From positions 744,456 through 808,455 of the forward strand of contig CM030944.1 in NCBI GenBank assembly GCA_018136815.1: 64,000 nucleotides of DNA, given 5' to 3'. The position numbers and the translations under genes are program-made. The first letter of the stretch is position 1, and each line of letters opens with the position of its first letter. Below the pieces are notes generated by a model. It ran no database searches. It was not told where the DNA came from and saw nothing but the letters and a program-made list of their open reading frames with translations. Positions 13,060-22,700 of the stretch are shown here, piece after piece. The DNA comes from Isochrysis galbana (lineage: Eukaryota > Haptophyta > Isochrysidales > Isochrysidaceae).

Positions 13060-13610
13060 ACGAGTGGAGAACCTACTTGTATAAGTGGGGGTCAATGGGG
13101 GCCTCGCGCCCCCCTCTCTCCATCGCGGACACCCCCCGGGGTGGGCCCGTACATTCAACCCCAGCCCCTGCCCTCTGGCAGGGGCAGGGCACTCAACAAG
13201 ACAGCCCAGACCCCCAGTGGGCGCGGGCCGCGAGCCGCACTCCCACGCCCGCATTGGGCCTGCCCTCGAGCTGACTCCCCCCCTGTCCCTGGTCGCCAGG
13301 CATACAGGGGCCCCTGGGAGGCTCCCATGACCAGCGTAGCAAGCGTGGGAGAGGCAGGGGGGGGCCAGAGGCTGAGCCCCAGCCTCCACTGCCCCCTGAG
13401 CTGCCCTGCTGGCCCTCTGGGAGCCCCCACAGAACCTCTGAGAGCAGGCCAGGGCGCGCGCATGGCGACGCGCCACAGGGACGACGCGGGGTGAGAGTGG
13501 AGAGAGGGAGAGGGGGGATTTTGCACCCCCCCCCGACGGAGTGCGGTGAGAAATAGGCCCTGTTTGCGTTAGCAAACGGGTAGGGGCCCCCGGGGGGGGG
13601 GGACACGCGC
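13060..13610 (-). repeat. promoter-type module, inverted copy of 52990-53540
   Basis: The sequence matches the reverse complement of 52990-53540 over about 540 bp. The match covers the CCCGTTTGC(T/G)AA-type end, the CCTGAGCTGCCCTG block, the hairpin block and the CCCCCACTTATA-type end. The fuller 53-kb copy lies directly upstream of a methyltransferase-like gene. Here no coding region follows on the minus strand. This copy appears orphaned. Confidence 0.75.
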
Positions 13611-13689
13611 CGCGGGAAAGCAGGGAAAATAAGTTGTTACGCTAGTCTCTAGTCTGCATTTAATTTTAAAATAACGCTCTATATACAAC

Positions 13690-13832
13690 TGTGGATGGAC
13701 ATTCGATCGCTCAATTCGACTGATGTCCCACAATTGACGGAACGACACCTAACTGCAGGGAACTGCTCAACTGCAGGGAACTGCTCAACTGCAGGGAACT
13801 GCTCAACTGCGGGGAACTGCTCAACTCCGAGT
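13690..13832 (-). repeat. foldback-element end followed by an 18-bp tandem repeat
   Basis: 13690-13757 matches 46075-46141 and the reverse complement of 33311-33415. It ends in GACGGAACGACACCT, the terminus of the foldback-like element. From 13757 an 18-20 bp unit (AACTGCAGGGAACTGCTC) is repeated four times. Two inverted copies of the same unit occur at 58620-58656. Confidence 0.7.
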
Positions 13833-14745
13833 CCGATGGTAAAGGTGGGGGTGCCTCGAGGCATGCGCTAGAAGAGGGGAGGGATCCTTCCAGAGGATTA
13901 TCCTCACCCTGGAAAGACTCGGGCTTGGACCTGCCTCCCATGGGTTCCGGCGGCGATGGCGGAGATGATGGCGGAGGCATCGCAGCGAGATCAGGAGGCG
14001 AGGCAAGAGAGGGCATCACCTCCCCCTGTGAAGGTGGTGGTGGATGTCCGTCCGGAGAGGAGGAAGGGAGCAGGGCAGGCATGATGCCCGACTCTGCAGA
14101 GGTTGGGGAGACCCCCATTGAGACGTCCAGCGCGGGACGCACCGAGTAGGATTCTACACCTGACGAATTGGGATGGCCCATAGGGCCTGAGGGCAATGAG
14201 GAAGGAGGCAGACCGGCGGCAGGCGCGGCGGAGGAGACGACTTCGGAGACGCTGACGGGCTGAGGCCCGTCAGCAGAGGAAGGCGGGCAGGCGGGCTTGA
14301 GCGAGGGCGAGGACGGCGGCGAGAGCGACATCGAGCGAGTGGCGAGAGGCGAGGGTGAGTGTGAGGAGGGCTGTGATGGCAGGGCTGGTGAGGCGAGGCG
14401 AGTTTGTAGGGTACGAGTATTACGAGAGCGAGAGCGACGAGAGCGAGAGCGACGGATGACGATTGACGACAGGACGTCGGACAACGATGCAGAAAACAAC
14501 AGGATGCACCGACTCACGAACGCACTAGAATCATTCACCCAAACCAAGCAAAACATCAAATAACCGAGACCCCACATCGCCGGTAACTCAAACACGTCGC
14601 GAGAGACGGAGAGAGAGAGCGAGCGAGAGAGAGAGAGAGAATCCAAAGCGATGGTCGGAGCGTCGGAGCGTGTCTTCGCTTTGGATTTTCCCACCAAGGC
14701 GGAAAGTCGAAGAGGAACGTTATGTCGCGCAACCGCGGCGATCAC
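13711..14745 (-). CDS. mobile-element-associated Ser/Pro-rich open frame
   Basis: A 344-residue open frame runs out of the leader-type repeat and across 13.7-14.5 kb. Its first ~60 codons are repeat leader sequence also open at 52654 (plus), so translation may really begin downstream. The body is Ser/Pro-rich with no recognisable catalytic or zinc-finger motif. The tail is a short repeat (SSSLQL) from the 18-bp tandem array. It could be a gag-like or regulatory mobile-element protein, or non-coding. The same layout (leader, then a proline-rich frame, then module) recurs at 52-53 kb. Confidence 0.3.
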   Translation of the reverse strand: MIAAVARHNVPLRLSALVGKSKAKTRSDAPTIALDSLSLSRSLSLSVSRDVFELPAMWGLGYLMFCLVWVNDSSAFVSRCILLFSASLSDVLSSIVIRRSRSRRSRSRNTRTLQTRLASPALPSQPSSHSPSPLATRSMSLSPPSSPSLKPACPPSSADGPQPVSVSEVVSSAAPAAGLPPSSLPSGPMGHPNSSGVESYSVRPALDVSMGVSPTSAESGIMPALLPSSSPDGHPPPPSQGEVMPSLASPPDLAAMPPPSSPPSPPEPMGGRSKPESFQGEDNPLEGSLPSSSACLEAPPPLPSDSELSSSPQLSSSLQLSSSLQLSSSLQLGVVPSIVGHQSN

Positions 14746-15240
14746 ATTGGATACAGATCGCAGCGAGGTATCCTTGCAATCGAAGAAATCTTGCTGTTGA
14801 GCGTGGACCTTCTAGACGTTTCTATCGAGCAACCCTGAGTAGCAACCAAGGGAGGAGAAAACCAAAAACCAACGGGACCAAGGGCTTTCATGCAACTTGC
14901 ATCAAGGAGAAAGATTCCCTCACCCAAGCAGCGAACCTAAATCAATCTCCAAGGGGAGATGGCAAACCAAACCCGATTGCCCCCTGAAGCAAGTAACGAA
15001 ACGCGGGGAGATAGCGAATTAAACCTCTTTACGAGGCGCCTGGGAGGAAGAAAGGTGGGGAAACTTCCCTTCTCTTCGAGAGAAAAAGAGAGGGCGCTCC
15101 ACAACCCTAGATCCTAGGCGTCCACGCGAAGTTTTTGACCGAGAACGAGAACGAGAAAATTATAACGATAAATACCGAACGAAGAGAAGAGAGAAGCCTA
15201 ACGAGCGTCGATTCGCGCATGCGACAGAGGCACAAACGAA
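14540..15240 (-). repeat. leader-type repeat, near-complete copy
   Basis: About 700 bp matches the reverse complement of 52090-52850 with few differences, including the TCTCGCGACGTGTTTGAG block and the terminal TCGCGCATGCGAC. The transcribed sense is inferred to be minus, since the plus-oriented 52-kb copy leads towards a gene. Two nearly identical copies 37 kb apart in opposite orientation indicate recent mobility. A third copy runs to the right edge (63440-64000). Confidence 0.8.
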
Positions 15241-15419
15241 ACACAAGACGTCTTCCGCTTGATGGGTCCCCGTGTTTTTGTTTGTTTGCGCGCGGTGAAC
15301 CCCCGAGTTAGGGGCGAAGTTAGGGGTCAGTAGAAATTATATACCTAAAAAGCCGGGAGGGGCGTGACAAAAAAAGGGAACCTCGAGTTGCACCCTCTTG
15401 ACATTCAATGACAATGACA

Positions 15420-15510
15420 ATGTAGGCTGTTTATGATCTCCGGCTGGGGTTTATGATCTCATGATCTCCGGCTGGGGTTTATGATCTCATGATCTCCGGC
15501 TGAGACTCGT
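15420..15510 (+). repeat. tandem repeat, three units of about 29 bp
   Basis: A unit reading ATGATCTCCGGCTGGGG then TTTATGATCTC is repeated about three times. It is a short minisatellite in intergenic DNA next to the leader-type repeat. Confidence 0.8.
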
Positions 15511-15732
15511 TTCGTCCGGTGTATGCAGCTAGGGATGCTAGCTACTAGCTAAGAAGATGTCATACGACGTTATGACTTCGTCTAATTCATTCACTCCCTC
15601 CTCCTCCTCCGTTTCAACCACTAGAATATTGGCCCCCTGCCCTCCACACACGCACTTCTTTTCCCGCAGAACCGCCGGCAGATAAAGATAAATTATCTCT
15701 TATATGTCTCTATTCACATTCTCTCTGCGCTC

Positions 15733-15944
15733 CCTACATGTGAAACACAGGAACACAGGAACGGTGTTTTGTTTTCGGAGGCCCAAAACATATGTTTTTC
15801 GCTGTTGTATTTCGGGCGGCGCCCCCCCCCCCCCCCCCCGCACATCTGTTTTTCACATTGTTTTTCTCTGTTTTTCTTTCGACGGCAAAAAACATGCTGT
15901 CTTTGCTGTTTTATTCCTAAGTTTGACTGCGTTTCACATGTAGG
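15733..15944. mobile_element. 212-bp hAT-type MITE, perfect inverted ends and target duplication
   Basis: The left end CCTACATGTGAAAC (15733-15746) and right end GTTTCACATGTAGG (15931-15944) are perfect 14-bp inverted repeats. Identical 8-bp duplications CTGCGCTC lie at 15725-15732 and 15945-15952. The interior is T-rich with an 18-base C run and no coding capacity. A lone right end with the same TTTGACTG..GTTTCACATGTAGG layout occurs at about 42471-42498. Confidence 0.92.
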
Positions 15945-16161
15945 CTGCGCTCTCCACGAAAACGTGCGCAAAACGAAGCAGCCATCATTCCGTTTGGTGC
16001 GGCGGTCTCGGCAGTTTAAGAGTTAGTGGTCGCGGAGCGAGCCCATCGGAGAGCGACGGCGGGAAGAGCCTGCTCGAGGCTCACCCCGGACATCTCCACA
16101 GCCACATTCGTGCTTGTATCTCCTGTGGAACCCGGCGGGCAGCGTGTCGGGCGCCTCTGCG

Positions 16162-16779
16162 ATGCGACCGCTCGCTCTGGGACTCGTGCTCGCCGGTACC
16201 TCCTCAGCTGTCTGCCTTGCCTTGCCCGTGCGAGTGCAGAGGTTGCTTCCCCTGGCGGCAATTCAGGATGCCTCTGCAGTCGTGCCCCTCTGGAAGGCGG
16301 TGAGAAAATGCTACCCGTCAGAAGAAATGGCAATCGCTGCAGTCGAGCGCAACTCAATGTTGTTGTACCCCTGGGTGAGCTGTGTAGAGAATATTGAGGG
16401 CTCGTACACAGTTCTCCTCAAGACTTGTGGTAAGGAGGCGACATTGGACATCATCTCTAAGAACCCCGGAGTGCTGGGGTGCGACGCGTCTAGGCTTGCT
16501 CGCTCCAGCCCTGCAGAAATCCAGCGAGTTGCAGATGCGGTTGCAATCTTACAGGTGTTGACCGGCACTCCATTTGTAGCCATCGCTCTCGTGATCATCA
16601 GTCTCGCTTTCTTCAAGGCAGTTCCGGGCGTTTCCGATGCACTACCCCCTGGGACTGCTGATGCCGCCGATGGCATTGCTCGTTCGGTATTCGGGGTGGT
16701 GGGAGCTAGCGCGTTCATTGCCGCGGTTACAAATGCTGTCTATGTGTCTAGCAAGGCGCCACCGCCCCACAAGTGGTGA
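16162..16779 (+). CDS. unknown protein with signal-type leader and two C-terminal membrane helices
   Basis: 205 residues from ATG 16162, intronless. An upstream in-frame ATG at 16114 exists, but the one at 16162 begins a clean leader (MRPLALGLVLAGTSSAVCLA). The middle (about 30-125) is a compact soluble domain with WKAVRKCYPSEEMAIAAVER and KNPGVLGC motifs. Two hydrophobic helices follow at about 130-153 and 175-195, then a short PPPHKW tail. The arrangement of leader, small soluble domain and C-terminal membrane pair would fit a plastid or endomembrane protein. I do not recognise a named family. Confidence 0.75.
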   Translation: MRPLALGLVLAGTSSAVCLALPVRVQRLLPLAAIQDASAVVPLWKAVRKCYPSEEMAIAAVERNSMLLYPWVSCVENIEGSYTVLLKTCGKEATLDIISKNPGVLGCDASRLARSSPAEIQRVADAVAILQVLTGTPFVAIALVIISLAFFKAVPGVSDALPPGTADAADGIARSVFGVVGASAFIAAVTNAVYVSSKAPPPHKW

Positions 16780-17129
16780 AGAAAGCGGCAATGGAATGAC
16801 TCACCCTCGTTGCCCTTGCCGTAATGAACTTTTCTCAGAGTAATATTTTCTGGGCTCGCCCTGCTTTCACCTTCATCTCTGGTGCATCAACATAGTCTCT
16901 ATCGATGGTAAGAGAGGGCTATCTTTTACCGTCATCTGCCACACTTTTGTTCATGTAGTTTGAGTGCTATTGGTGTCCAGCACTGGTCAGTGCAATTTGC
17001 ATTGCGTATTTGGGGCCAGCCCTCAAGGGGGCTGGGTTCTTGATGGCGCCGAGGCGGCCCCTCGTGCGTGAGCACGAGGGCGGTACCGCGGCAGCCGGGG
17101 GTCCAAGCCCGGAGGCCTTCCCTAATGGA
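16780..17129. other. 3' flank, then start of mobile-element copy
   Basis: The first ~200 bp are the 3' flank of the preceding gene. From about 17020 the sequence matches 18690-18760, a CGAGGGCGGTACCGCGG block followed by AGCCCGGAGGCCTTCCCT, so a mobile-element copy begins there. Confidence 0.5.
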
Positions 17130-17426
17130 TCATCCCAACAGTGGGTTGTGGTAGGTGTGGCTGTGGAGGGAGGTGTGGGGCTGCTGTGCTGCAGCAGGCC
17201 CTAGCTGTCGCAGCATGTCGGCTTTCGCCTTGCTGTTCGCGGTAGTGCGGGGGTGTGTCGGGGTGGCTCCGGTGCTCACCTGGGTGGGCGGGTCGTCCTG
17301 ACGCGGTCGCTTTGGCGACAGCGGGGTGTCCATGAGCAGATCATCGATCTCGGCATCTCGGCGAGGGCGCGAGGGCGAGGGCGGCGGCAGCGGTGGAGGG
17401 GAGCGGCGCACGCGCGCGCGCTCCAT
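17130..17426 (-). pseudogene. truncated paralogue of the mobile-element ORF at 18233-19030
   Basis: 98 residues from ATG 17426. It shares an MERA start, the DTPLSPKRPRQDDPP motif, a PRTTAN segment and a His/Thr-rich tail with the 265-residue frame at 18233-19030, then stops early. It also shares the sequence just upstream of the start (GACCCTATCAGT). Two copies 1.6 kb apart in the same orientation suggest duplication or separate insertions of one element. Confidence 0.6.
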
Positions 17427-17459
17427 CCATGACCATGACCCTATCAGTTTACTGATAGT

Positions 17460-17570
17460 TGTGCCCAGCCCCTGCCAAGGGGCAGGGGCTGGGGGTGAAT
17501 GTACGGGCCCACCCCAGGTGGTGTCCGCGATGGGCAGTGAGTGAGGGGGCGCGAGGCTCCCGCGAGTGGC
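17460..17570 (+). promoter_or_regulatory. promoter-type module with strong hairpin
   Basis: A perfect 11-bp inverted repeat (CAGCCCCTGCC, 4-base loop, GGCAGGGGCTG) lies at 17464-17489. It is followed by GTACGGGCCCACCCC and GTGTCCGCGATGG, as in the copies at 13.1, 49.6 and 53.4 kb. The downstream TATA-like part is missing here. It lies head-to-head with the truncated frame at 17130-17426. Confidence 0.5.
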
Positions 17571-17859
17571 AAATAACTCATTATGCTCTGAGAATGGTGT
17601 CTTGAGCCTCTAGGAGGACTCAATGAGGGCAATGAGATGAACACAGAAACCAAATCCTAGCTCCTCATTCCTAGATTGAACCGTGTCTTCATAGTTCACA
17701 ACGTCGTCCTACATTGTACATTGTAGGACTCGTCCTATAAAGCTGGGTACCTTTATCCGTTTACCCGAAAGGGGTTTTCCCCCAGCGTGGACTTGAGGAG
17801 AGGACGTGCTGGGGTGCGCGGGGTCGGTGCATGCACTGGGGGGAGGACAAATATCGAGG

Positions 17860-17962
17860 GGAGGGGGCAGTGCCCCCACCCCCCGGTATCACTCGGACAC
17901 CTGGCTCGTCAGGCATGGCGGGGTTCCGGGACGGAAAGGTTGTGTCCAATTAGCTAGTGGGG
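17860..17962 (-). repeat. inverted copy of the sequence at 1-115
   Basis: This matches the left edge of the window in reverse complement. It is followed on its right by an AT-rich stretch with AATAAAATAAAATAA read on the minus strand, which looks like a polyadenylation-type tail of the element encoding 18233-19030. Confidence 0.6.
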
Positions 17963-18232
17963 TTGGCTAGGATATAACATTAATTATTTTATTTTATTCG
18001 GTGAGTGGTGGTATGCTTTCACAGCTTCGCCCTCGACCCCGTGGTACCGCTCCAACGCGCTACCACACGAAGCCCTTTGGACATCGCCCTTTGTTCGCTG
18101 CCGCTCTGAGGCCCTCGTTCGGATGCCGGCACCGCTCCGCTCTCTAGTAGACTTTGTTGTCACCTCCGGTGAGTTCTGACCGTCTCGCCCCTTGTTTCGT
18201 TGGTTCTACGCTCGTTTTCGTTATCTCTGCCG

Positions 18233-19030
18233 CTACTCCGTAAAGGTGATAATGATCTTGTGGGAGTCCGGAAATTCGGCCTCCCCCTCGGGTTCGGGCT
18301 CTAAGTCTTCGTCAAGGAGGGCCACCTGTGTGACCGGGGCGGAGGGTGGGGTTAACCTTGAGTATGTTTTCGTCTCTCGGGCGTCCATATGGCTCGATGT
18401 TTCCGCTATGTTGTCTCCCCCTTCCGAGGGTCCTGTGTGGATTGTGCTTTGTGTAGGCTCTCTCTCAAGTTGGTGTTTGTTGTGGTGGGCCTCCTGGGCC
18501 TGTGTCCCGTGCGACGTTCGCGCGCCCGTGGCTCGCTTGTCCGTTTGGCCTTCGGAGGCGTTGGAGAGCATCCCTCCTGGTCTGCCTCGCTTTTTGCTCC
18601 TGTGCCCCTTGCTGGGGGGTCCTGTCTGCTCTTTGTCCAACACCTTGTTTTGATGCGGCATTTCCCCATTGGGGTTCTGCTGTAGATGGTACCGGGCCGG
18701 CCCCTCGCGCCGGAGCGCGAGGGCGGTACCGCGGTTGTGTAGGGTCCCAGCCCGGAGGCCTTCCCTTTGGAAGCGTCCCACTGGTGTGGTGTGGCTGGTG
18801 TGGCTGTGTGTTGTGTTGGAGGTGTGCTGTATGCTGGCTGCTGCCAGCATGGCAGCCTTGTTCGTGGCGTTCGCGGTGGTTCGCGGGCGTGGCAGGCTGG
18901 CTCCTGTGCCCACCTGGCTGGGAGGGTCGTCCTGACGCGGTCGCTTCGGCGACAGCGGTGTGTCACTCAAGCCTTCGTCCATCTCGGCGAGGGCAGCGGC
19001 AGCGAGGGAGGGCGGCGGCGCGCGCTCCAT
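18233..19030 (-). CDS. mobile-element protein of unknown function, 265 residues
   Basis: A single open frame from ATG 19030, hydrophilic throughout. It is rich in His, Thr, Pro and charged residues, with DTPLSPKRPRQDDPP near residues 23-37, an acidic LDEDLEPEPEGEAEF segment near the end and a KIIITFTE C-terminus. The N-terminal part is duplicated at 17130-17426. No zinc knuckle, protease or polymerase motif is visible. A basic cluster (KRPRQ) could be a nuclear-localisation signal. Low sequence complexity and repetition suggest an ORF1/gag-like protein, but that is inference. Confidence 0.4.
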   Translation of the reverse strand: MERAPPPSLAAAALAEMDEGLSDTPLSPKRPRQDDPPSQVGTGASLPRPRTTANATNKAAMLAAASIQHTSNTTHSHTSHTTPVGRFQREGLRAGTLHNRGTALALRREGPARYHLQQNPNGEMPHQNKVLDKEQTGPPSKGHRSKKRGRPGGMLSNASEGQTDKRATGARTSHGTQAQEAHHNKHQLEREPTQSTIHTGPSEGGDNIAETSSHMDARETKTYSRLTPPSAPVTQVALLDEDLEPEPEGEAEFPDSHKIIITFTE

Positions 19031-19049
19031 GACCCTATCAGTCTGCCAT

Positions 19050-19225
19050 GGGAAATGATCAGCCCGTCCAGCCCGTCAATTGCCAAAATGCCGTGCCTTC
19101 CGCCGCCTACCTTCCGTCCCATTCGGTCCCTCCCGTTCCATTTGCGTAACCTTCAATCCGTCAAGGGGGGAGCTCGTGCCTCCCCATGGGCCATGGGCGA
19201 ACTAAGTATAAACTTAGTTGTACAG
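19050..19225 (+). repeat. element fragment with palindromic TATA-like end
   Basis: 19050-19165 matches the reverse complement of 2325-2430. 19170-19222 matches the reverse complement of 4856-4905 and includes the palindrome ACTAAGTATAAACTTAGT. No gene follows on the plus strand; the next gene (stop at 19787) points towards it. Confidence 0.5.
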
Positions 19226-19786
19226 GAGCTCTTATGATAGCATGAGCTGAGATACCTCTCCATGCATTCACATCGCCTTTTGGGTGCAATTGCAGTTGTG
19301 AATTATGAAAGTCGATTGTTCCCTTCCGCCACCTGCTCTAGTGTTGAAACAGCGTCACGTTATGTTATAGCTATAGCGCGGCGGCAATTCGCAAATCGAA
19401 TGGGCGCGTGCGGTGGCCGACGACGGCAAGTAGGAAGGAAGGGTTAAAATTGGAACATTCATATCATGTGTTACAACTTCCATACAAGCCACAGCTAGAG
19501 CTAAAGAATAAAATCCGACGAATGACGACTGAAATCTGATGAAGGGTGAAGGGCAGGTGGGCTTGGGCCCATGAGATCTCTGGACCCGGCACATTAGACG
19601 CCTCCATCTCTCTTTCCCCTTTCCCTTTCCCCGTCCACACCTTATGATTGATGTGCATCAATCACTGACAAGGACTTGGTCCTCATTGTCCTGTCTTTCC
19701 TAATAGTAGTACACCTAACGAAGTACTTCGCATAGAGATGGCGATACACCCTCGGTTGCTGAGGTCGATGCTCCGCACGCACGAGC
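19226..19786. other. 3' flank of the giant gene; no gene recognised
   Basis: Unremarkable mixed-composition sequence. I see no repeat family or coding frame here. Confidence 0.4.
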
Positions 19787-22700
19787 TCACACCTCAAACA
19801 TGCGAGCCGCTTTGGAGTGGACCCACGCCGCCAAGGTAACAAGAGCGGCTCCCAAAGCAATGGTGTGTTGTGAGGAGAGCGTCTCCACCTCGTGAATCGG
19901 CACGTGCCCTAGCACGTGAACAGGTTGGGCGTCCTGTAGCTTCTGCCAAACTTCAGGAGCCGTGGAATGTGGGTGCACTAGTTGACCTGCGGCGTGATAG
20001 TCCATTGGGTTGCCGCCAATATTCATCGGAGACACAATCGGGCCGCCGAGGTCGTCCCGTTCCCGATCGGTGCCCAGCAAGGGTACGTGGCCCTTAGCTC
20101 GTGTTGTGGGCTCTAATGACTGTGCCTTCTTCGCACCTGCAGCACTAGCCGCATGCTGAGAAATGTCGCTAGCTTGGTGAGATGCACCATTAGTACCCGG
20201 AGTCTTCTCTTCAAGTTCGCCTTCGATCAAACTCGCCCCGACGTCGACACCTCGAGCCTTAAGGTCGGCGAGCCGCAGCAAGAGCGACTCCTCGCGCGCA
20301 CGCGCGGCATCTGCTTCTCGTCGTGCCTCCATGAGCTCCGACACGAGCTTGTAGTTGGACAGTTGGAGATAATCGCTTGATTGTTGAAGATGTGCAATGA
20401 CGTGCAATAAACCTTCTTCTTCGACGGTTAATGCAACAGAAGGTGGGATAGTTGCCAATGACTCGTCCAGCGTGCCATTGGTATCTTCTTGGACTTGTAG
20501 TAGCGGGGAATTTGAGGAAATCCTTGCGCTATCCCTAGTTCGCTCAGGCCCCAGCGGCTCGACCGTGTTAAAGTTTGCATCGTCACCCAAAGGGCTCTCT
20601 GCGTCCGGCGTAGGAGTGGTGGCACGCCCTCGTGAGCTTTCTATGGCCGACTCTCCCTCGTCCGACTTGGACACGCTGGACGGCGAGGTTGTTGACGTGG
20701 CATCCGGCACGCTTTCTGTCCTTGACCGAGGTGCCGTACTAGTGGTGTTCATGGATGACTTAGAACGTATCGTATTGTTTGACGCCGAATCCATGGAAGA
20801 AGGCCGAGAGCTCCTGACCACACCATATGGTCTACTGAAACCTTCTGGCGACTTCGAGGAGAAGCTTTCCCACAACCCAGGTCGGCGCCGACGTTCCCCG
20901 TCTGCTCGCGGCGAAAAAGACGTGGACCCATTCACAAGGCTTTTGGTGTTGTTGGGCGCCTTTATAGTGTCGTTTGGATTTTGGAAAATATGCCTCACAG
21001 CTCGAGTTTCAGCGGCAGGATCGCCCTCGGTAGAGACGCTAGGCCCGCTTCGAGAGTCAGGAGAAGCAGTGCTCGAAGAAATAGCTGTAGCAGGGCTACC
21101 ACTAGCAGCACACGTGGACTGCGCTTGGGAAGCCGATGACATCGCGCCTACTGATGCGCCAGAATCGATCGTCGCATTCGACGAGAGCGTGAGAGATTGG
21201 TCGCTAACGGGAGATACGCTGACCGGCTCATTCGCAGGCTTCAAAATGGACTCCCGCTTCAAATCCTGAAAGCGAGGCTTGGCTACGTTTGAACCCTCCT
21301 GGCTCTGCTTGCGGCGCTGCGCTCCGGCTAGCGCTGCAGCCGAAGCGGCAGTGCTCGCACCCGGAAATGTCATCGACCTGCTGTCGTTTGCAGACCCGAT
21401 CTCACCTTCGACAGAGGAAGAGGAGGCAGTACCCTCGCTGTTCGAGGATTCGACAGCTTGAACTCGAGCACTTGAAGGCGGGGCCGCCCGTTCGATACCA
21501 TAGGGTTTCTTGAAATCTTTTGTTGGAACATCGAAAAAATTGTTGATTAGTCCCGGAGAACGGCTGCGGCGATCTTCATCTATAGGAGGTGCATCATATG
21601 AGGCTTCTCCGGCAATCTCCAGGGTTGATTGCATGCTAGAAGACGGCGTAGAAGCGGCGGAACCCCAGACCGATGACTCGGCACTGATTTCGTCAGCTAT
21701 TCCAGCCGGGTAATCACCCAAGTCAAAGGAACCATCGCTCGTAGGCTTCCCATACGGTTTCTTAAAGTCTGACGTGTTAGCGTCATAGAAGTTGTTACTG
21801 AGTCCCGGCGAGCGAGCGCGCCGTTCCTCATCGATTTGGGGCCGGGCGTAAGCAGACTCTCCAGCGCTCTCGAGAAGCCCGCTGCCGTGAATGTTACTAG
21901 AAGCATCGGAACTCGACAAAGCTTGATCTGTTGTGCGAAGCGTCGGAGACGAGTCGCTCGAGCCAGCAGACGTGACCACCTTGCTCATGTTCAACAAGGA
22001 CGCAGATTCGCTCTTCCCAGGCTGAGCAGCTCGGGGTCGCACGGGTACTGAAGGCTCCGGGCTTGCATTGGGCTGTGGAGCGGGCCCACGCATCCCCCAT
22101 GGCCGTTTGAAGTCGGCCGTCGGAGTGTCGAAGAAGTTGTTCCGCAGCCCAGGCGAACGAGAACGACGCTCGTCGTCTATGGGAGGCGGCGGAGGAACAG
22201 GCGCCATCGGGCCCATCGCAGCCTGCTGCTCCATGAAAGCCTTGTACTCCCCCTCGCGCCCAGGAAGCGGCGTCTCGGCGCCAAAGCCGCCGGGCGAAGG
22301 TGGAGGCGGAGCGACAACACTGCCTCCTCCGCTTCCTGGGGAGGGTGGGGGAGGCTGCGGGCCGGGACCTGCCTGCGGAGCGGGCCCACGCATCCCCCAT
22401 GGCCGTTTGAAGTCGGCCGTCGGAGTGTCGAAGAAGTTGTTCCGCAGCCCAGGCGAACGAGAACGACGCTCGTCGTCTATGGGAGGCGGCGGAGGAACAG
22501 GCGCCATCGGGCCCATCGCAGCCTGCTGCTCCATGAAAGCCTTGTACTCCCCCTCGCGCCCAGGAAGCGGCGTCTCGGCGCCAAAGCCGCCGGGCGAAGG
22601 TGGAGGCGGAGCGACAACACTGCCTCCTCCGCTTCCTGGGGAGGGTGGGGGAGGCTGCGGGCCGGGACCTGCCTGCGGAGCGGGCCCACGCATCCCCCAT

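Noticed and set aside
14540..15240. Leader-type repeat as an LTR of a classical LTR retrotransposon
   Set aside because: No two copies lie in direct orientation with reverse transcriptase, integrase, a primer-binding site or polypurine tract between them. I describe it only as a leader-type repeat.
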